Shown here in pieces: positions 29,083 through 37,926 of a DNA stretch of 64,000 nucleotides (within the stretch, counting starts at the first letter, position 1; every line of letters starts with the position of its first letter). The notes under the pieces were generated by a model. It was not told where the DNA came from. It did not search any database and was given only the letters and a program-made list of their open reading frames with translations. Source of the DNA: Qipengyuania sp. HL-TH1 (GTDB taxonomy: Bacteria; Pseudomonadota; Alphaproteobacteria; Sphingomonadales; Sphingomonadaceae); the NCBI RefSeq assembly GCF_036365825.1, contig NZ_CP142675.1, positions 930,001-994,000 on the forward strand. The letters are read 5' to 3'. A program made the translations under genes and the position numbers.

Positions 29083-29796
29083 CTACAGATCGACCGAATT
29101 GCCCCACGCGGGAATGCCGCCCGCATCCTTCAGCATGCGTGCCATGTGCATCAGGTTCCAGGCCATGAAGGTGGTGTTGCGGCGGGTGAAATCGTTGTCG
29201 AACCCTTCGTAGCCGTCACCGTCTTCCTTGGCGTCGCCATAGCTCGGGCCGGGCCCCGCTTCACCGACCCATCCGGAGTCGGCCTGCGGCGGGATGGTGT
29301 AGCCGACATGCTGCAGCGAATAGAGCACGCCCATGCCGACATGCTTGATGCCGTCCTCATTGCCGGTGACGATACAGCCGCCGACCTTGCCGTAGAACGC
29401 GTATTGTCCCTTGTCGTTGGTCTGGCCCGAATGCGCATAGAGGCGTTCGATCAGCCGCTGGCAGACCGAGCTTTTCTCGCCCAGCCAGATCGGCGTGCCG
29501 ATCACGAGGATATCGGCGGCAGCGACCTTGTCCCAGATCGCGGGCCAATCGTCTTGCGCTGCGCCATGCTCGGTCATGTCGGGATAGACACCGGGCGCGA
29601 TCGTGTGGTCGACCAGTCGCACCTGTTCGAGTGCGACATCGTTGCGCACCAGGATCGCCTCGGTCACGCCGAGCAGCTTGTCGGTATGCGACCCCTCGGG
29701 CGAGGATTTGAGCGTGCAGTTGATCGTTAGCGCCTTGAGGTCGGAAAAGTCGGTCGTGTTCTCGTCGCACAAGGTCTCTTGGGTCTGGTCGAGCAT
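29083..29796 (-). CDS. NADPH-dependent FMN reductase / flavodoxin-fold protein
   Basis: 237 aa, soluble. After a short N-terminal extension the flavodoxin-like fold begins LKALTINCTLKSSP (FMN phosphate-binding loop), followed by DILVIGTPIWLGEKSS and the later VGGCIVTGNEDG. These match NAD(P)H:FMN oxidoreductases. The gene is divergent from the tryptophan-halogenase-family gene, with 94 bases between starts. Flavin-dependent halogenases need free reduced FAD from a separate flavin reductase, so this enzyme is a plausible supplier (inference). Confidence 0.85.
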   Translation of the reverse strand: MLDQTQETLCDENTTDFSDLKALTINCTLKSSPEGSHTDKLLGVTEAILVRNDVALEQVRLVDHTIAPGVYPDMTEHGAAQDDWPAIWDKVAAADILVIGTPIWLGEKSSVCQRLIERLYAHSGQTNDKGQYAFYGKVGGCIVTGNEDGIKHVGMGVLYSLQHVGYTIPPQADSGWVGEAGPGPSYGDAKEDGDGYEGFDNDFTRRNTTFMAWNLMHMARMLKDAGGIPAWGNSVDL

Positions 29797-29890
29797 GCTT
29801 CCTCCTTGGGTGTGCCTGAGATACGCATTGGCGACGAGATAGTTACCCCGCGCAGTTGTCGGTCTTTGCCACGCTGGTTATGGCTTGTGC

Positions 29891-31420
29891 ATGACCGCGC
29901 GAGCGCAGCAGATCGACCGGGTAGTGATCGTCGGCGGCGGGACGGCGGGCTGGATGACCGCGATCGCGCTGGCCCGTCTGCTCGGGCGGCTGGGCCTGTC
30001 GATCACGCTGGTCGAATCCACTGCCATCGGCACGGTCGGGGTGGGCGAGGCGACGCTGCCTCAGATCCGCACCTTCAACCGCCTGCTGGGACTGGACGAA
30101 CGCGAGATGATGGCGCGCACCGCCGCGACCATCAAGCTGGGTATCGAATTCCGCGATTGGGGCCGGATCGGTGATCGCTACATCCACCCCTTCGGCACCT
30201 ATGGCGAAGAGATCGGGCAAGCGAGCTTCATCGACTATTGGGCGCGTGCTCGCGCAGCGGGCAAGGCAGCACCGATCGGCGACTATTCGCTGCCGATTGT
30301 CGCCGCATGGACGGGGCGGTTCGAACCGCCCAAGCCGGACGATGTGCGCCAGCCTTATGACTTTGCCTTCCAATTCGATGCCGGGCTCTATGCCGCATGG
30401 CTCGCCGAACTCGCGCAGCAGGTGGGAGTTGCCCGGCGCGAGGGCAAGATCACCGAGGTTCGCCGCAAGGGCGAGAGCGGCGACATCGATGCGGTGGTCC
30501 TGGAATCGGGCGAGGCCATCGAAGGCGATCTGTTTATCGACTGCTCGGGCTTCCGCGCGCTCTTGATCGGCGACACGCTGGGCACGGCGTTCGAGGACTG
30601 GAGCCATTGGTTGCCCTGCAATCGCGCATACGCGGTTCCCTGTGCCAATGGCGGCGATCACGGCCCCTATACCCGCGCGACGGCACGCAAGGCGGGGTGG
30701 CAATGGCGCATCCCCTTGCAGCACCGGGTGGGCAACGGGCTGGTCTATTGCGATGCCTGGTGGGACGATCAGGACGCTGCCGATTGCCTGATGGCGAATC
30801 TGGAGGGCGAGGCGGGGGCAGAGCCGCGCCAGCTGCGCTTCACGACCGGGCGCCGCCGCTCGCTATGGCAAGGTAATTGCGTCGCCATCGGTCTGGCTGG
30901 CGGGTTCCTCGAACCGCTCGAATCGACCAGTATCGACCTGATCCAGAGCGGTATCCTCAATCTCGTCGACCTGTTTCCCGGAGCGGCGATCGAACCCGCC
31001 GCCAGGCGCGAGTACGACCGCCTGATGGATCTCGAATTCGAGCGTATCCGCGACTTTCTCGTGTTGCATTATGTCGCCAACCAGCGCGAGGGTGCGGAGT
31101 TCTGGCGCGCGATGCGCACCATGGCGATCCCCGACAGCCTGGCGGAGAAGATCGAGGATTTTCGCTGCCGTGCGATCCTGCCCGAGTATGCGCATGGCCT
31201 GTTCCAGCAGGTGAGCTGGATATCGGTCTTCCTCGGCCAGAATGTGGTGCCCGAGGCATGGGACCCACGAACCGCGGGCTTGCCCGAAGCCGAACTCGCC
31301 ACCTGGCTCGAGGGGATACACCAGCGCATCGCCCGCGACGCTGCGGCAATGCCCGATCATCTCGATTTCATTGCCCGATCTGGCGCTGCATTTGAGGCTT
31401 TGGGCGAAACCGCAGGATGA
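29891..31420 (+). CDS. tryptophan 7-halogenase family flavoenzyme
   Basis: FAD-dependent halogenase-family enzyme, 509 aa. Seen: FAD-binding GGGTAGW (15-21), the catalytic lysine K82 in TIKLGIEFRDW, the halogenase motif W270-Q-W-R-I-P275 that excludes monooxygenases, and E344 in GFLEPLESTS next to the chloride/active-site loop. All residues known to matter in PrnA-type enzymes are therefore present. Members in sphingomonads and Caulobacterales often sit near TonB receptors and have unknown, possibly non-tryptophan substrates. The ATG at 29891 is preferred to a TTG two codons upstream. The next gene overlaps by four bases. Confidence 0.9.
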   Translation: MTARAQQIDRVVIVGGGTAGWMTAIALARLLGRLGLSITLVESTAIGTVGVGEATLPQIRTFNRLLGLDEREMMARTAATIKLGIEFRDWGRIGDRYIHPFGTYGEEIGQASFIDYWARARAAGKAAPIGDYSLPIVAAWTGRFEPPKPDDVRQPYDFAFQFDAGLYAAWLAELAQQVGVARREGKITEVRRKGESGDIDAVVLESGEAIEGDLFIDCSGFRALLIGDTLGTAFEDWSHWLPCNRAYAVPCANGGDHGPYTRATARKAGWQWRIPLQHRVGNGLVYCDAWWDDQDAADCLMANLEGEAGAEPRQLRFTTGRRRSLWQGNCVAIGLAGGFLEPLESTSIDLIQSGILNLVDLFPGAAIEPAARREYDRLMDLEFERIRDFLVLHYVANQREGAEFWRAMRTMAIPDSLAEKIEDFRCRAILPEYAHGLFQQVSWISVFLGQNVVPEAWDPRTAGLPEAELATWLEGIHQRIARDAAAMPDHLDFIARSGAAFEALGETAG

Positions 31421-32766
31421 GCCAGCCCGTCCGCTCCTACCTCCTGTTTGGCGCGAAAGCCGACGTCTGGCCGGTGGCGGCCATGCTCGCCGCACAGCTA
31501 CCCGCCAGCATTGCCATCACGGTCGTCGAGGACGCGGACCGCTCCGGTGAGCTGGTCGCGCTGCCGGTTGAGGATCCTTACTTCCACGCGCTGGAGCTGA
31601 GGGCACCGGACCTGGCCCATGCCGGAGCGAGTTTTGTGCTTGGCTATGCGCTCGATGGCTTTCTCGGCTCGGAGTCGCAGATCGTCGCCGCACCTTCGGG
31701 TGATCTTCCGGCCATCGGGGGGCTGGCGCTTCACCATGTCCTGCGGCGCGTCGCAGGTGAGGCCGGGGCACTGGACCGACTGGCCGAACTGTACGAGGGC
31801 TTCCGCTTCTGTGCCCGCGCTGCGGCCGAGGGGCGCATGGGCTTGCCCGGAGATGCGCCGGACTCGCCGCTCGCCATGCTCGGGCCGCTGGCGATCATCG
31901 ACAGTTCGGCACTGGCCTCGCTGCTCGTCCAACGCCTCGCCAACGATCGGGTTAAAAGCGTCGCGGGCGAAATCGCGAGACTGGACCGTGACAACAATGG
32001 CCGGGTGCTCGCCGCATGGACTGAGGATGGCGCGGAGGTGACCGCCGATGTGTTTATAGACCTACGCGATCCGGGTGAAACGGTGGACGGCGGGGAGACT
32101 ATGGCGCTCCCCGTGCTTGATACGGCGTTCGCAGGTGGGGTGGCGGTTCGGGCGCACCTCAATGCGGAACCGCTGCCTCGCTACATCGCTCAAGCAAAGT
32201 CATCGCCTTCTACGGCTCGGCCCTTTGCGTTGCAGGCACCATGGGTGGCCAATTTGATCCGCCTCGGCCCCGCCTCTGCCTGGCTCGGGTCGCTATTCTC
32301 GGTGGACGGTCGGCTGCTTCTGACGCAGGCGGTGCACCTTGCGCAATGCCTGCCCGCCAGCGCGGACATGTCAGTGGAGGCGCGGCGCTTCAACCAGCTC
32401 CATTCGCGCAGCGTGTCCCGGTTCGATGAACTGGTCGCCGCCCCGCTGTTCCTCAGCCGGCGGACCGAACGGCATTGGCGGAACTTACGCAAAGCCGCAC
32501 CGCCCGAGGGGCTCGCCTTGCGGATCGACCAGTTCCGCAGTCGGGGTCGCTTGCCCGAATTCGATGGCGAGGTGGTCGATCGCCAGTTCTGGATCGACCT
32601 GCTCATGGCTTTCGGCGTGATCCCCGAACGGCATGATCGCCGCGCGGAGGCTTTCGACCCGCGCCAGCTCGACCGCGCGCTGGGTACGATCCGCGCGCAG
32701 CTCGATCAGACGCTTGCGGCCATGCCCCCGCATGCGGACTTCGGGCGCCGGTTCGGCGCGGCGTGA
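31417..32766 (+). CDS. degenerate tryptophan-halogenase paralogue
   Basis: 449 aa; start overlaps the upstream halogenase stop (ATGA). It aligns by eye with that enzyme along its whole length: LLFGAKADVWPVAAMLAAQLP against VVIVGGGTAGWMTAIALARLL at the N-terminus, RGRLPEF against CRAILPEY, and a C-terminal block sharing V-I/V-P-E, AMPxHxDF and R-x-G-A-A. The FAD-binding glycines are lost (GAKADVW), no equivalent of the catalytic lysine or of W-x-W-x-I-P is present, and FIDLRDPGE replaces FIDCSGFRA. It cannot be a normal flavoenzyme; a structural or regulatory partner of the intact copy is the likely role (inference). Confidence 0.75.
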   Translation: MSQPVRSYLLFGAKADVWPVAAMLAAQLPASIAITVVEDADRSGELVALPVEDPYFHALELRAPDLAHAGASFVLGYALDGFLGSESQIVAAPSGDLPAIGGLALHHVLRRVAGEAGALDRLAELYEGFRFCARAAAEGRMGLPGDAPDSPLAMLGPLAIIDSSALASLLVQRLANDRVKSVAGEIARLDRDNNGRVLAAWTEDGAEVTADVFIDLRDPGETVDGGETMALPVLDTAFAGGVAVRAHLNAEPLPRYIAQAKSSPSTARPFALQAPWVANLIRLGPASAWLGSLFSVDGRLLLTQAVHLAQCLPASADMSVEARRFNQLHSRSVSRFDELVAAPLFLSRRTERHWRNLRKAAPPEGLALRIDQFRSRGRLPEFDGEVVDRQFWIDLLMAFGVIPERHDRRAEAFDPRQLDRALGTIRAQLDQTLAAMPPHADFGRRFGAA

Positions 32767-32871
32767 AATCACTGTGACAATAGTTTCGCGCCATAGTTGC
32801 AGCCTTAAGGACGCTTTTGTATGCGGCGCGCATACGATTGCAGTACCACTACCAGCGACGGGGTTTTCCAG

Positions 32872-33759
32872 ATGACTTTCGATGAAATGAAGGCGCGTAT
32901 TGCCGAGGGCCAGGGCTTTATCGCGGCGCTCGACCAGTCGGGTGGTTCGACCCCCAAGGCGCTGGCCGGTTACGGTGTTGCCGAGGATACCTGGACCACC
33001 GAAGACGAGATGTTCGGCCTGATCCACGAAATGCGCCAGCGGATCATCGAGAGCCCCTGCTTCGGCAATGGCAAGGTCATCGGCGCGATCCTGTTCGAAA
33101 AGACTATGGACGGGACGAGCGGCGGCAAGAGCGTGCCCGCGCGTCTCAAGGAACGCGGCATCGTGCCCTTCCTCAAGGTCGACAAGGGGCTCGAGGACGA
33201 ACGCAACGGCGCGCAGCTGATGAAGCCCAATCCCGGCCTCGAAGCGATGTGTAACCGCGCGCGCGAACTCGGCGTGTTCGGCACCAAGATGCGCTCTGTC
33301 ATCAAGTCAGCCAACCCCGTCGGCATCAAGGAAGCCGTTCGCCAGCAGTTCGCCGAAGGTGCGCGTATCCTGTCCTGCGGCCTCGTCCCCATGCTCGAAC
33401 CCGAATACGACATCACGGCTGCCGACCGCGCCGAGGGCGAGAAGATCATGCTCGAAGCGATCGAGGAAGGCCTCCTCGCGCTGCCCGAAGGCCAGCAGAT
33501 CATGCTCAAGCTGTCGATCCCCAAGGAAGCCGGGATCTATGGCGGTCTGACCAACCATCCCAAGGTGCTGCGCGTGGTCGCGCTCTCGGGCGGCTATTCG
33601 ACCGACGACGCCTGCCGCGAACTGGCCAAGAACCCCGGCATGATCGCCAGCTTCAGCCGCGGTCTGCTGCAGGACCTGCGCGCCGCGCAGGACGATGCCG
33701 AATTCGATGCGACGCTGTCTGCCGCAATGGACAAGATCCAGGCTGCCAGCGTGGCCTGA
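32872..33759 (+). CDS. fda: fructose-1,6-bisphosphate aldolase, class I
   Basis: Schiff-base aldolase cleaving fructose-1,6-bisphosphate, 295 aa. The N-terminus GFIAALDQSGGSTPKAL and the segment KVDKGLEDE are family signatures; LKLSIPKEAG holds the lysine region of the active site, and ALSGGYST is the phosphate-binding loop. The ATG at 32872 fits the family N-terminus; the upstream in-frame ATG adds 17 unconserved residues. In related genomes this gene usually follows pgk directly; here five accessory genes lie between them. Confidence 0.95.
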   Translation: MTFDEMKARIAEGQGFIAALDQSGGSTPKALAGYGVAEDTWTTEDEMFGLIHEMRQRIIESPCFGNGKVIGAILFEKTMDGTSGGKSVPARLKERGIVPFLKVDKGLEDERNGAQLMKPNPGLEAMCNRARELGVFGTKMRSVIKSANPVGIKEAVRQQFAEGARILSCGLVPMLEPEYDITAADRAEGEKIMLEAIEEGLLALPEGQQIMLKLSIPKEAGIYGGLTNHPKVLRVVALSGGYSTDDACRELAKNPGMIASFSRGLLQDLRAAQDDAEFDATLSAAMDKIQAASVA

Positions 33760-33764
33760 GGCCT

Positions 33765-34154
33765 TCAGCGCTTTTCGAATATGAAGCGATATTCGCCGGC
33801 CGGGATTTCCCGGTCGGTGGTTTGCCCGGGCGTGGCCGAAACCAGCACATAGGTCCGTCCCATCACTTCATAGGGTTCGCCCAGCGTGAGCGGGGCGGTC
33901 TGCGCCCAGTGGGTGGCGGCGATGCGGGCGGAGACGGTCAGCTTGCCCGCCCACACGCAGCGCGCATTGATCGGACACCGGCTGTCCTCGGTCACCGCCA
34001 GCGGCGTCAGGATCGTATCGCCCGTCCATACCGGCTGACCGATGGCGACCGCGCTGCCTTGCGAGGCAGCGTCGCCATTGGCGCGCGGCGTGTCGGGAAT
34101 CACCGCGCAGGCTGCGAGCGGTACGAGCATCAGGGAGGCGAGGAGGGTTTTCAT
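33765..34154 (-). CDS. conserved lipoprotein of unknown function
   Basis: 129 aa. Lipoprotein signal with lipobox LAAC (Cys about residue 16) after a Leu-rich core. The mature part contains SRCPINARCVWAG, a C-x5-C motif seen in a family of small bacterial periplasmic proteins of unknown role, then a beta-rich end with GEYRFIFEKR. The ATG at 34154 gives a good signal peptide; the longer frame starts inside a palindrome. Convergent with fda, divergent from thiE. Confidence 0.75.
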   Translation of the reverse strand: MKTLLASLMLVPLAACAVIPDTPRANGDAASQGSAVAIGQPVWTGDTILTPLAVTEDSRCPINARCVWAGKLTVSARIAATHWAQTAPLTLGEPYEVMGRTYVLVSATPGQTTDREIPAGEYRFIFEKR

Positions 34155-34180
34155 GCAGGCGATAGAACGCGCCGCCGCTT

Positions 34181-34200
34181 TCACCTGCCTGAACAGGTGA
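34181..34200. promoter_or_regulatory. perfect palindrome in the lipoprotein/thiE divergent gap
   Basis: TCACCTG (34181-34187), six bases CCTGAA, then CAGGTGA (34194-34200): a perfect 7-bp inverted repeat 27 bases upstream of one start and 31 bases upstream of the other. No T-run follows, so a protein-binding operator is more likely than a terminator. The binding factor is unknown. Confidence 0.45.
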
Positions 34201-34231
34201 CGAAACCCGCGAAGCGCATTAGGGCGGCGCG

Positions 34232-34855
34232 ATGACCGATTGCCAATTGTATCTTATCTCGCCGCTCGACGTATCGGGCGATTTCCCCCAGCGGCTCGAG
34301 CGCGCGATCGAGGCGGGCCCCGGGCTGGTTACCGCCTTCCAGTTCCGTGTGAAGGGGCTCGACCAGCACGAGGCGGCGCGCCTGGCCGCGCCGCTGCAGG
34401 CGATCTGCGCGGCGCATGACGTCGCCTTTATCGTCAATGACGATGTCGCGCTGGCCAAACGGCTTGGGGCCGACGGCGTGCACCTGGGGCAGGGCGACGG
34501 CGAGCCGCGCGATGCGCGCGAGGAACTCGGCCGCGAGGCGCAGATCGGCGTGACCTGCCACGCGTCGAAGCATTTCGCCATGGAAGCGGGCGAAGCGGGC
34601 GCGGACTATGTCGCCTTCGGCGCCTTCTTCGACAGCACGACCAAGGCGAGCGAACATCGTCCCGAACTCGAAATCCTCGAATGGTGGAGCAATCTGTTCG
34701 AGATTCCCTGCGTCGCGATCGGCGGAATCACGCCCGCCAATTGCCAGCCGCTGGTCGAGGCCGGGGCCGATTTCCTCGCCGTGTCCGGGGCGATCTGGAA
34801 TGGTGACGAAGTGGCTGCGGTGAAAGCCTTTGCGGAGCAAATCGCCGCCGCGTGA
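34232..34855 (+). CDS. thiE: thiamine phosphate synthase
   Basis: Joins the thiazole and pyrimidine moieties of thiamine. 207 aa TIM barrel. Signatures: FQFRVKG in place of the common QLR-K, FIVNDDVALAKRLGADGVHLGQGD, GVTCHAS in the position usually GVSTH, YVAFGAFFDSTTK, and VAIGGITPAN with the phosphate-binding glycines. It belongs to the conserved fda-thiE-efp neighbourhood. No THI-box riboswitch is visible upstream. Thiamine diphosphate is the cofactor of the tkt and bkd enzymes encoded nearby. Confidence 0.93.
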   Translation: MTDCQLYLISPLDVSGDFPQRLERAIEAGPGLVTAFQFRVKGLDQHEAARLAAPLQAICAAHDVAFIVNDDVALAKRLGADGVHLGQGDGEPRDAREELGREAQIGVTCHASKHFAMEAGEAGADYVAFGAFFDSTTKASEHRPELEILEWWSNLFEIPCVAIGGITPANCQPLVEAGADFLAVSGAIWNGDEVAAVKAFAEQIAAA

Positions 34856-34910
34856 GTTGGCTATTCTGAAAGGGGCGGTCGCGTCCCGTCATTTCAGGAG
34901 AGGTCCCCTC

Positions 34911-36143
34911 ATGCGTACCCTTATTCTCGCCGCCGTTTCATCGTTCGCCCTGGTTGCTTGTGGCGCACAAGGGTCCGACGAGGACCAGGATACCGATAGC
35001 GTCGCCAGCGCCGAGAGCGGGGACGACGTCGGCTACGAGACCTATGGCACGGACAACCACGCCGATACGATGGCATCGAACGACGACGCGTCGGGCGACC
35101 AGGCGCAAACCACCGACATTCCCGATCCCGAAGAGCGCCCGATTATGCAGGCGCAGGTCGTGCTCGACCGGGTGGGTTTCGGTCCCGGCGTCATCGACGG
35201 CAAGATGGGCATGAGCACCGAAAACGCGCTGCGCGGGTTCCAGGAAGCGAATGACCTCACCGTCACCGGAAAGCTCGACGAAGCGACCAAGGGAGCGCTT
35301 TCCGAATGGGACCGCATCCCCGCCACGCGGGTGGTGACGATCCCGGCAGCCTGGGGCGAGACGAGCTATACCGACATGCCCGAGGATGTGGCGGAGAAGG
35401 CCAAGCTGGAGCGGCTCGGCTACACTTCGCTCGACGAACGGCTGGCGGAGCGTTTCCATACGACTGTGGAAGTGCTCGAACAGCTTAATCCCGGCGGCAA
35501 GCCTGCGGGGATGGGCGGGACCGAATCCACAACTTCGGCCAGCGCCACCCCCACCGCATCGCCCACTTCGCAGGCCAGCGGTACCGGCTCACCGAGCGCC
35601 GCAACGACCAGCCTTTTCGCCGCGGGCCAGCAGATCCGCGTGCCCAATATCGGTGCCGACCGGATCGCGCCGCGTTCGGTCGAGGATAGCGGCTGGCAGC
35701 GCACGCTCGCTTCGCTTGGCGTCGGGTCCGAGCAGCCTTCGGTCGACCGCATCGTGGTCAGCAAGGCGGGCAAGACGCTGAAAGCCTATCAGGGCGACAA
35801 GCTGATCGCGCTGTTCACTGTCAGCTCGGGGTCGAGCGAATTTCCGCTCCCGCTGGGCGAATGGGACATCGTCGGCGAAGCCTACAACCCGCCCTACAGC
35901 TACGATCCCGAAGTGCTCGGCAATGGAGACGGCGAAACCTATACGCTGGCACCGGGCCCGAATTCGCCGGTCGGTATCGTCTGGATCGATCTCAGCAAGG
36001 AACATTACGGCATCCATGGCACTCCCGATCCCGAAACCATCGGGCGCGCGCAAAGCAGCGGCTGCGTCCGGCTGACCAATTGGGACGCGGCGCGGCTTGC
36101 CGGGATGGTGTCGCAATCGACAAAGGTGCTTTTCGAAGCCTGA
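34911..36143 (+). CDS. L,D-transpeptidase lipoprotein with peptidoglycan-binding domain
   Basis: Cell-wall cross-linking or lipoprotein-anchoring enzyme, 410 aa. Lipoprotein signal ending LVACGAQ, an acidic Ser/Asp-rich linker, a peptidoglycan-binding type 1 repeat (QVVLDRVGFGPGVIDGKMG ... LRGFQEAN), a Ser/Thr-rich spacer, and a C-terminal YkuD domain with the catalytic signature HGTPDPETIGRAQSSGCVRL (His and the Cys of S-x-G-C). AGGAGAGG precedes the ATG at 34911. An M23 peptidase gene follows 17 bases downstream, pointing to joint action on peptidoglycan. Confidence 0.93.
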   Translation: MRTLILAAVSSFALVACGAQGSDEDQDTDSVASAESGDDVGYETYGTDNHADTMASNDDASGDQAQTTDIPDPEERPIMQAQVVLDRVGFGPGVIDGKMGMSTENALRGFQEANDLTVTGKLDEATKGALSEWDRIPATRVVTIPAAWGETSYTDMPEDVAEKAKLERLGYTSLDERLAERFHTTVEVLEQLNPGGKPAGMGGTESTTSASATPTASPTSQASGTGSPSAATTSLFAAGQQIRVPNIGADRIAPRSVEDSGWQRTLASLGVGSEQPSVDRIVVSKAGKTLKAYQGDKLIALFTVSSGSSEFPLPLGEWDIVGEAYNPPYSYDPEVLGNGDGETYTLAPGPNSPVGIVWIDLSKEHYGIHGTPDPETIGRAQSSGCVRLTNWDAARLAGMVSQSTKVLFEA

Positions 36144-36160
36144 GCGGTTAGGGTGACCCC

Positions 36161-36850
36161 ATGAACCTCGTCGACCGCATCCTGACCATCGTCGTAACCG
36201 CCACCATCACCAGCGCGATCTGGATCGTTGCGGGTGGCAGCCTGATCGAGAACGCGACCAGCACCGGCCAGCGTGAAGCGACCCGGCCCGCCGAAGCCGC
36301 GCCGAGCCCGAGTGCGAGCGACACGTCAGCCGATGGAACGGGTACGGATAGCGATGTGCTGGCAGTCGGTGCGCTCGATGCGCAATTGGCGGCGGCGCCC
36401 AGCGCGGCGCAGTCGCGCCAATTGCTGATCCCGGTGCAGAATATCCGCCCCGCCGATCTTACCGATACATACAGCGATTCGCGCGGCGGCGGTACGCGCC
36501 TGCACGAAGCGCTCGACATCATGGCGCCGAAGGGCACCAGCGTGCTGTCCTCCGCGCCCGGCACGATCGAGAAGCTGTTCCGCTCGAAAGCCGGGGGGAA
36601 TACGATCTACGTTCGCTCGACCGATGGCGAGACGATCTATTACTACGCGCATCTCGATTCCTATGCCGAGGGGCTGCGCGAAGGGCAGCGCGTACGCCGC
36701 GGCCAGCGGCTGGGCATGGTGGGCAGTTCGGGCAATGCCTCTGCCGAGGCTCCGCACCTGCATTTCGCAATCCTGCAGACGACCGCGGATGCCGAATGGT
36801 GGGAGCCCGCCAATGCGGTCAATCCCTACCCGCTGCTAACCGCCGACTAG
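36161..36850 (+). CDS. M23-family metallopeptidase
   Basis: Predicted periplasmic peptidoglycan endopeptidase or its non-catalytic relative, 229 aa. One N-terminal membrane anchor (about 8-28), a low-complexity Ala/Ser/Thr linker, and an M23 domain from about 95 with the zinc ligands H and D in RLHEALDIMAPKG, YYAHLDSY, and H-L-H in APHLHFAI. All metal ligands are present. It is placed directly after the L,D-transpeptidase on the same strand. Confidence 0.92.
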   Translation: MNLVDRILTIVVTATITSAIWIVAGGSLIENATSTGQREATRPAEAAPSPSASDTSADGTGTDSDVLAVGALDAQLAAAPSAAQSRQLLIPVQNIRPADLTDTYSDSRGGGTRLHEALDIMAPKGTSVLSSAPGTIEKLFRSKAGGNTIYVRSTDGETIYYYAHLDSYAEGLREGQRVRRGQRLGMVGSSGNASAEAPHLHFAILQTTADAEWWEPANAVNPYPLLTAD

Positions 36851-37219
36851 TCAGCCGCTGGTCGGGCCGACGCGGTGGCAGCGCAGGCGGCCCAGCTTGC
36901 CGTCACGCCCGACTTCCTGCAGCAGGCCGGACCCGAGCCGCATCATCTTGGTGCCGCGCATCGGGCCGCGGGTGAAAGTGACCTGCTTGCCTTCCATCAG
37001 ATAGGTGCCGGCACCGCGCACGGTGCGATAGCTCGACCCGCCGGTAATGGCGAAATCCCGGCCCTCCTGTTCGACCCATGCAGCGCCGCTCGCATCGCCG
37101 GGGAGCGCACAGACATATTCGCCCTGGTCGAGCAGCAGCAGCCGTCCCTGCGCCATGGCAGGTCCGTGAGCGAGGCCCGCGAGCGCGGCGAGCAGGGTGA
37201 ATTTGGTAAGCTGTTTCAT
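36851..37219 (-). CDS. periplasmic hypothetical protein
   Basis: 122 aa. Signal peptide MKQLTKFTLLAALAGLAHG with cleavage after AMA, then a small beta-rich domain with two cysteines (YVCALPG and RLRCHRV) that could form a disulfide. Contains GRDFAITGGSSYRT, GAGTYLMEGKQVTFTRGPMRGT. I do not recognise the family. It is convergent with the M23 gene (stops adjacent) and divergent from efp. Confidence 0.7.
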   Translation of the reverse strand: MKQLTKFTLLAALAGLAHGPAMAQGRLLLLDQGEYVCALPGDASGAAWVEQEGRDFAITGGSSYRTVRGAGTYLMEGKQVTFTRGPMRGTKMMRLGSGLLQEVGRDGKLGRLRCHRVGPTSG

Positions 37220-37361
37220 ATCATCCGTCCGACGATGCATATAGCAACGCCGCCCGCGGTTTTCCACTCGCTTGCCCGCGCGGCCTCGCTCGGCTAAGGC
37301 GCGCCGCACACAACCGCCCGACGGGCGGCCTGCTCTTTTACAAGTCGAAGGTAGCTTCCCC

Positions 37362-37922
37362 ATGAAGATCAGCGGCGTGGACATCCGTCCGGGCAACATC
37401 ATCGAATACGAAACCGGCATCTGGAAAGTCGCCAAGATCCAGCACACGCAGCCGGGGAAGGGCGGCGCCTACATGCAGGTCGAAATGAAGAACCTGCAGG
37501 ACGGCCGCAAGACCAATGTCCGCTTCCGCAGTGCGGACACGGTCGAAAAGGTGCGTCTCGATACGGCCGAGTATCAATTCCTTTACGAGGATGGCGACAT
37601 GCTCGTGTTCATGGACCAGAGCACCTACGAACAGATCACCCTGCCGAGCGACCTGCTAGGCGACGCGCGCGCCTTCCTTCAGGACGGCATGCAGGTGAAG
37701 CTCGAGCTGTGGGAAGAAAAACCCATCTCGGTCGAACTGCCCGCCCAGATCGAAGCAGAAATCGTCGAGGCCGATGCCGTGGTGAAGGGGCAGACCGCCT
37801 CGTCCAGCTACAAGCCCGCCGTGCTCGACAATGGCGTGCGGATCATGGTCCCGCCGCATATCGAAAGCGGCACGCGGATCATCGTCGACGTCTACGAACA
37901 GTCCTACGTCGGCAAGGCGTAA
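37362..37922 (+). CDS. efp: elongation factor P
   Basis: Relieves ribosome stalling at polyproline motifs. 186 aa, three beta-barrel domains. The tip loop is [13 protein letters not shown] with an unmodified-type or modifiable lysine at the position of E. coli K34; no modification gene is seen nearby. The C-terminal domain has the family ending [17 protein letters not shown]. It lies in the conserved neighbourhood thiE - efp - suhB. Confidence 0.96.
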   Translation: MKISGVDIRPGNIIEYETGIWKVAKIQHTQPGKGGAYMQVEMKNLQDGRKTNVRFRSADTVEKVRLDTAEYQFLYEDGDMLVFMDQSTYEQITLPSDLLGDARAFLQDGMQVKLELWEEKPISVELPAQIEAEIVEADAVVKGQTASSSYKPAVLDNGVRIMVPPHIESGTRIIVDVYEQSYVGKA

Positions 37923-37926
37923 GCTC

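Noticed and set aside
34201..34231. Thiamine (THI) riboswitch before thiE
   Set aside because: Only 31 bases lie between the palindrome and the start, too short for the aptamer, and its conserved CTGAGA/ACCTGA blocks are absent.
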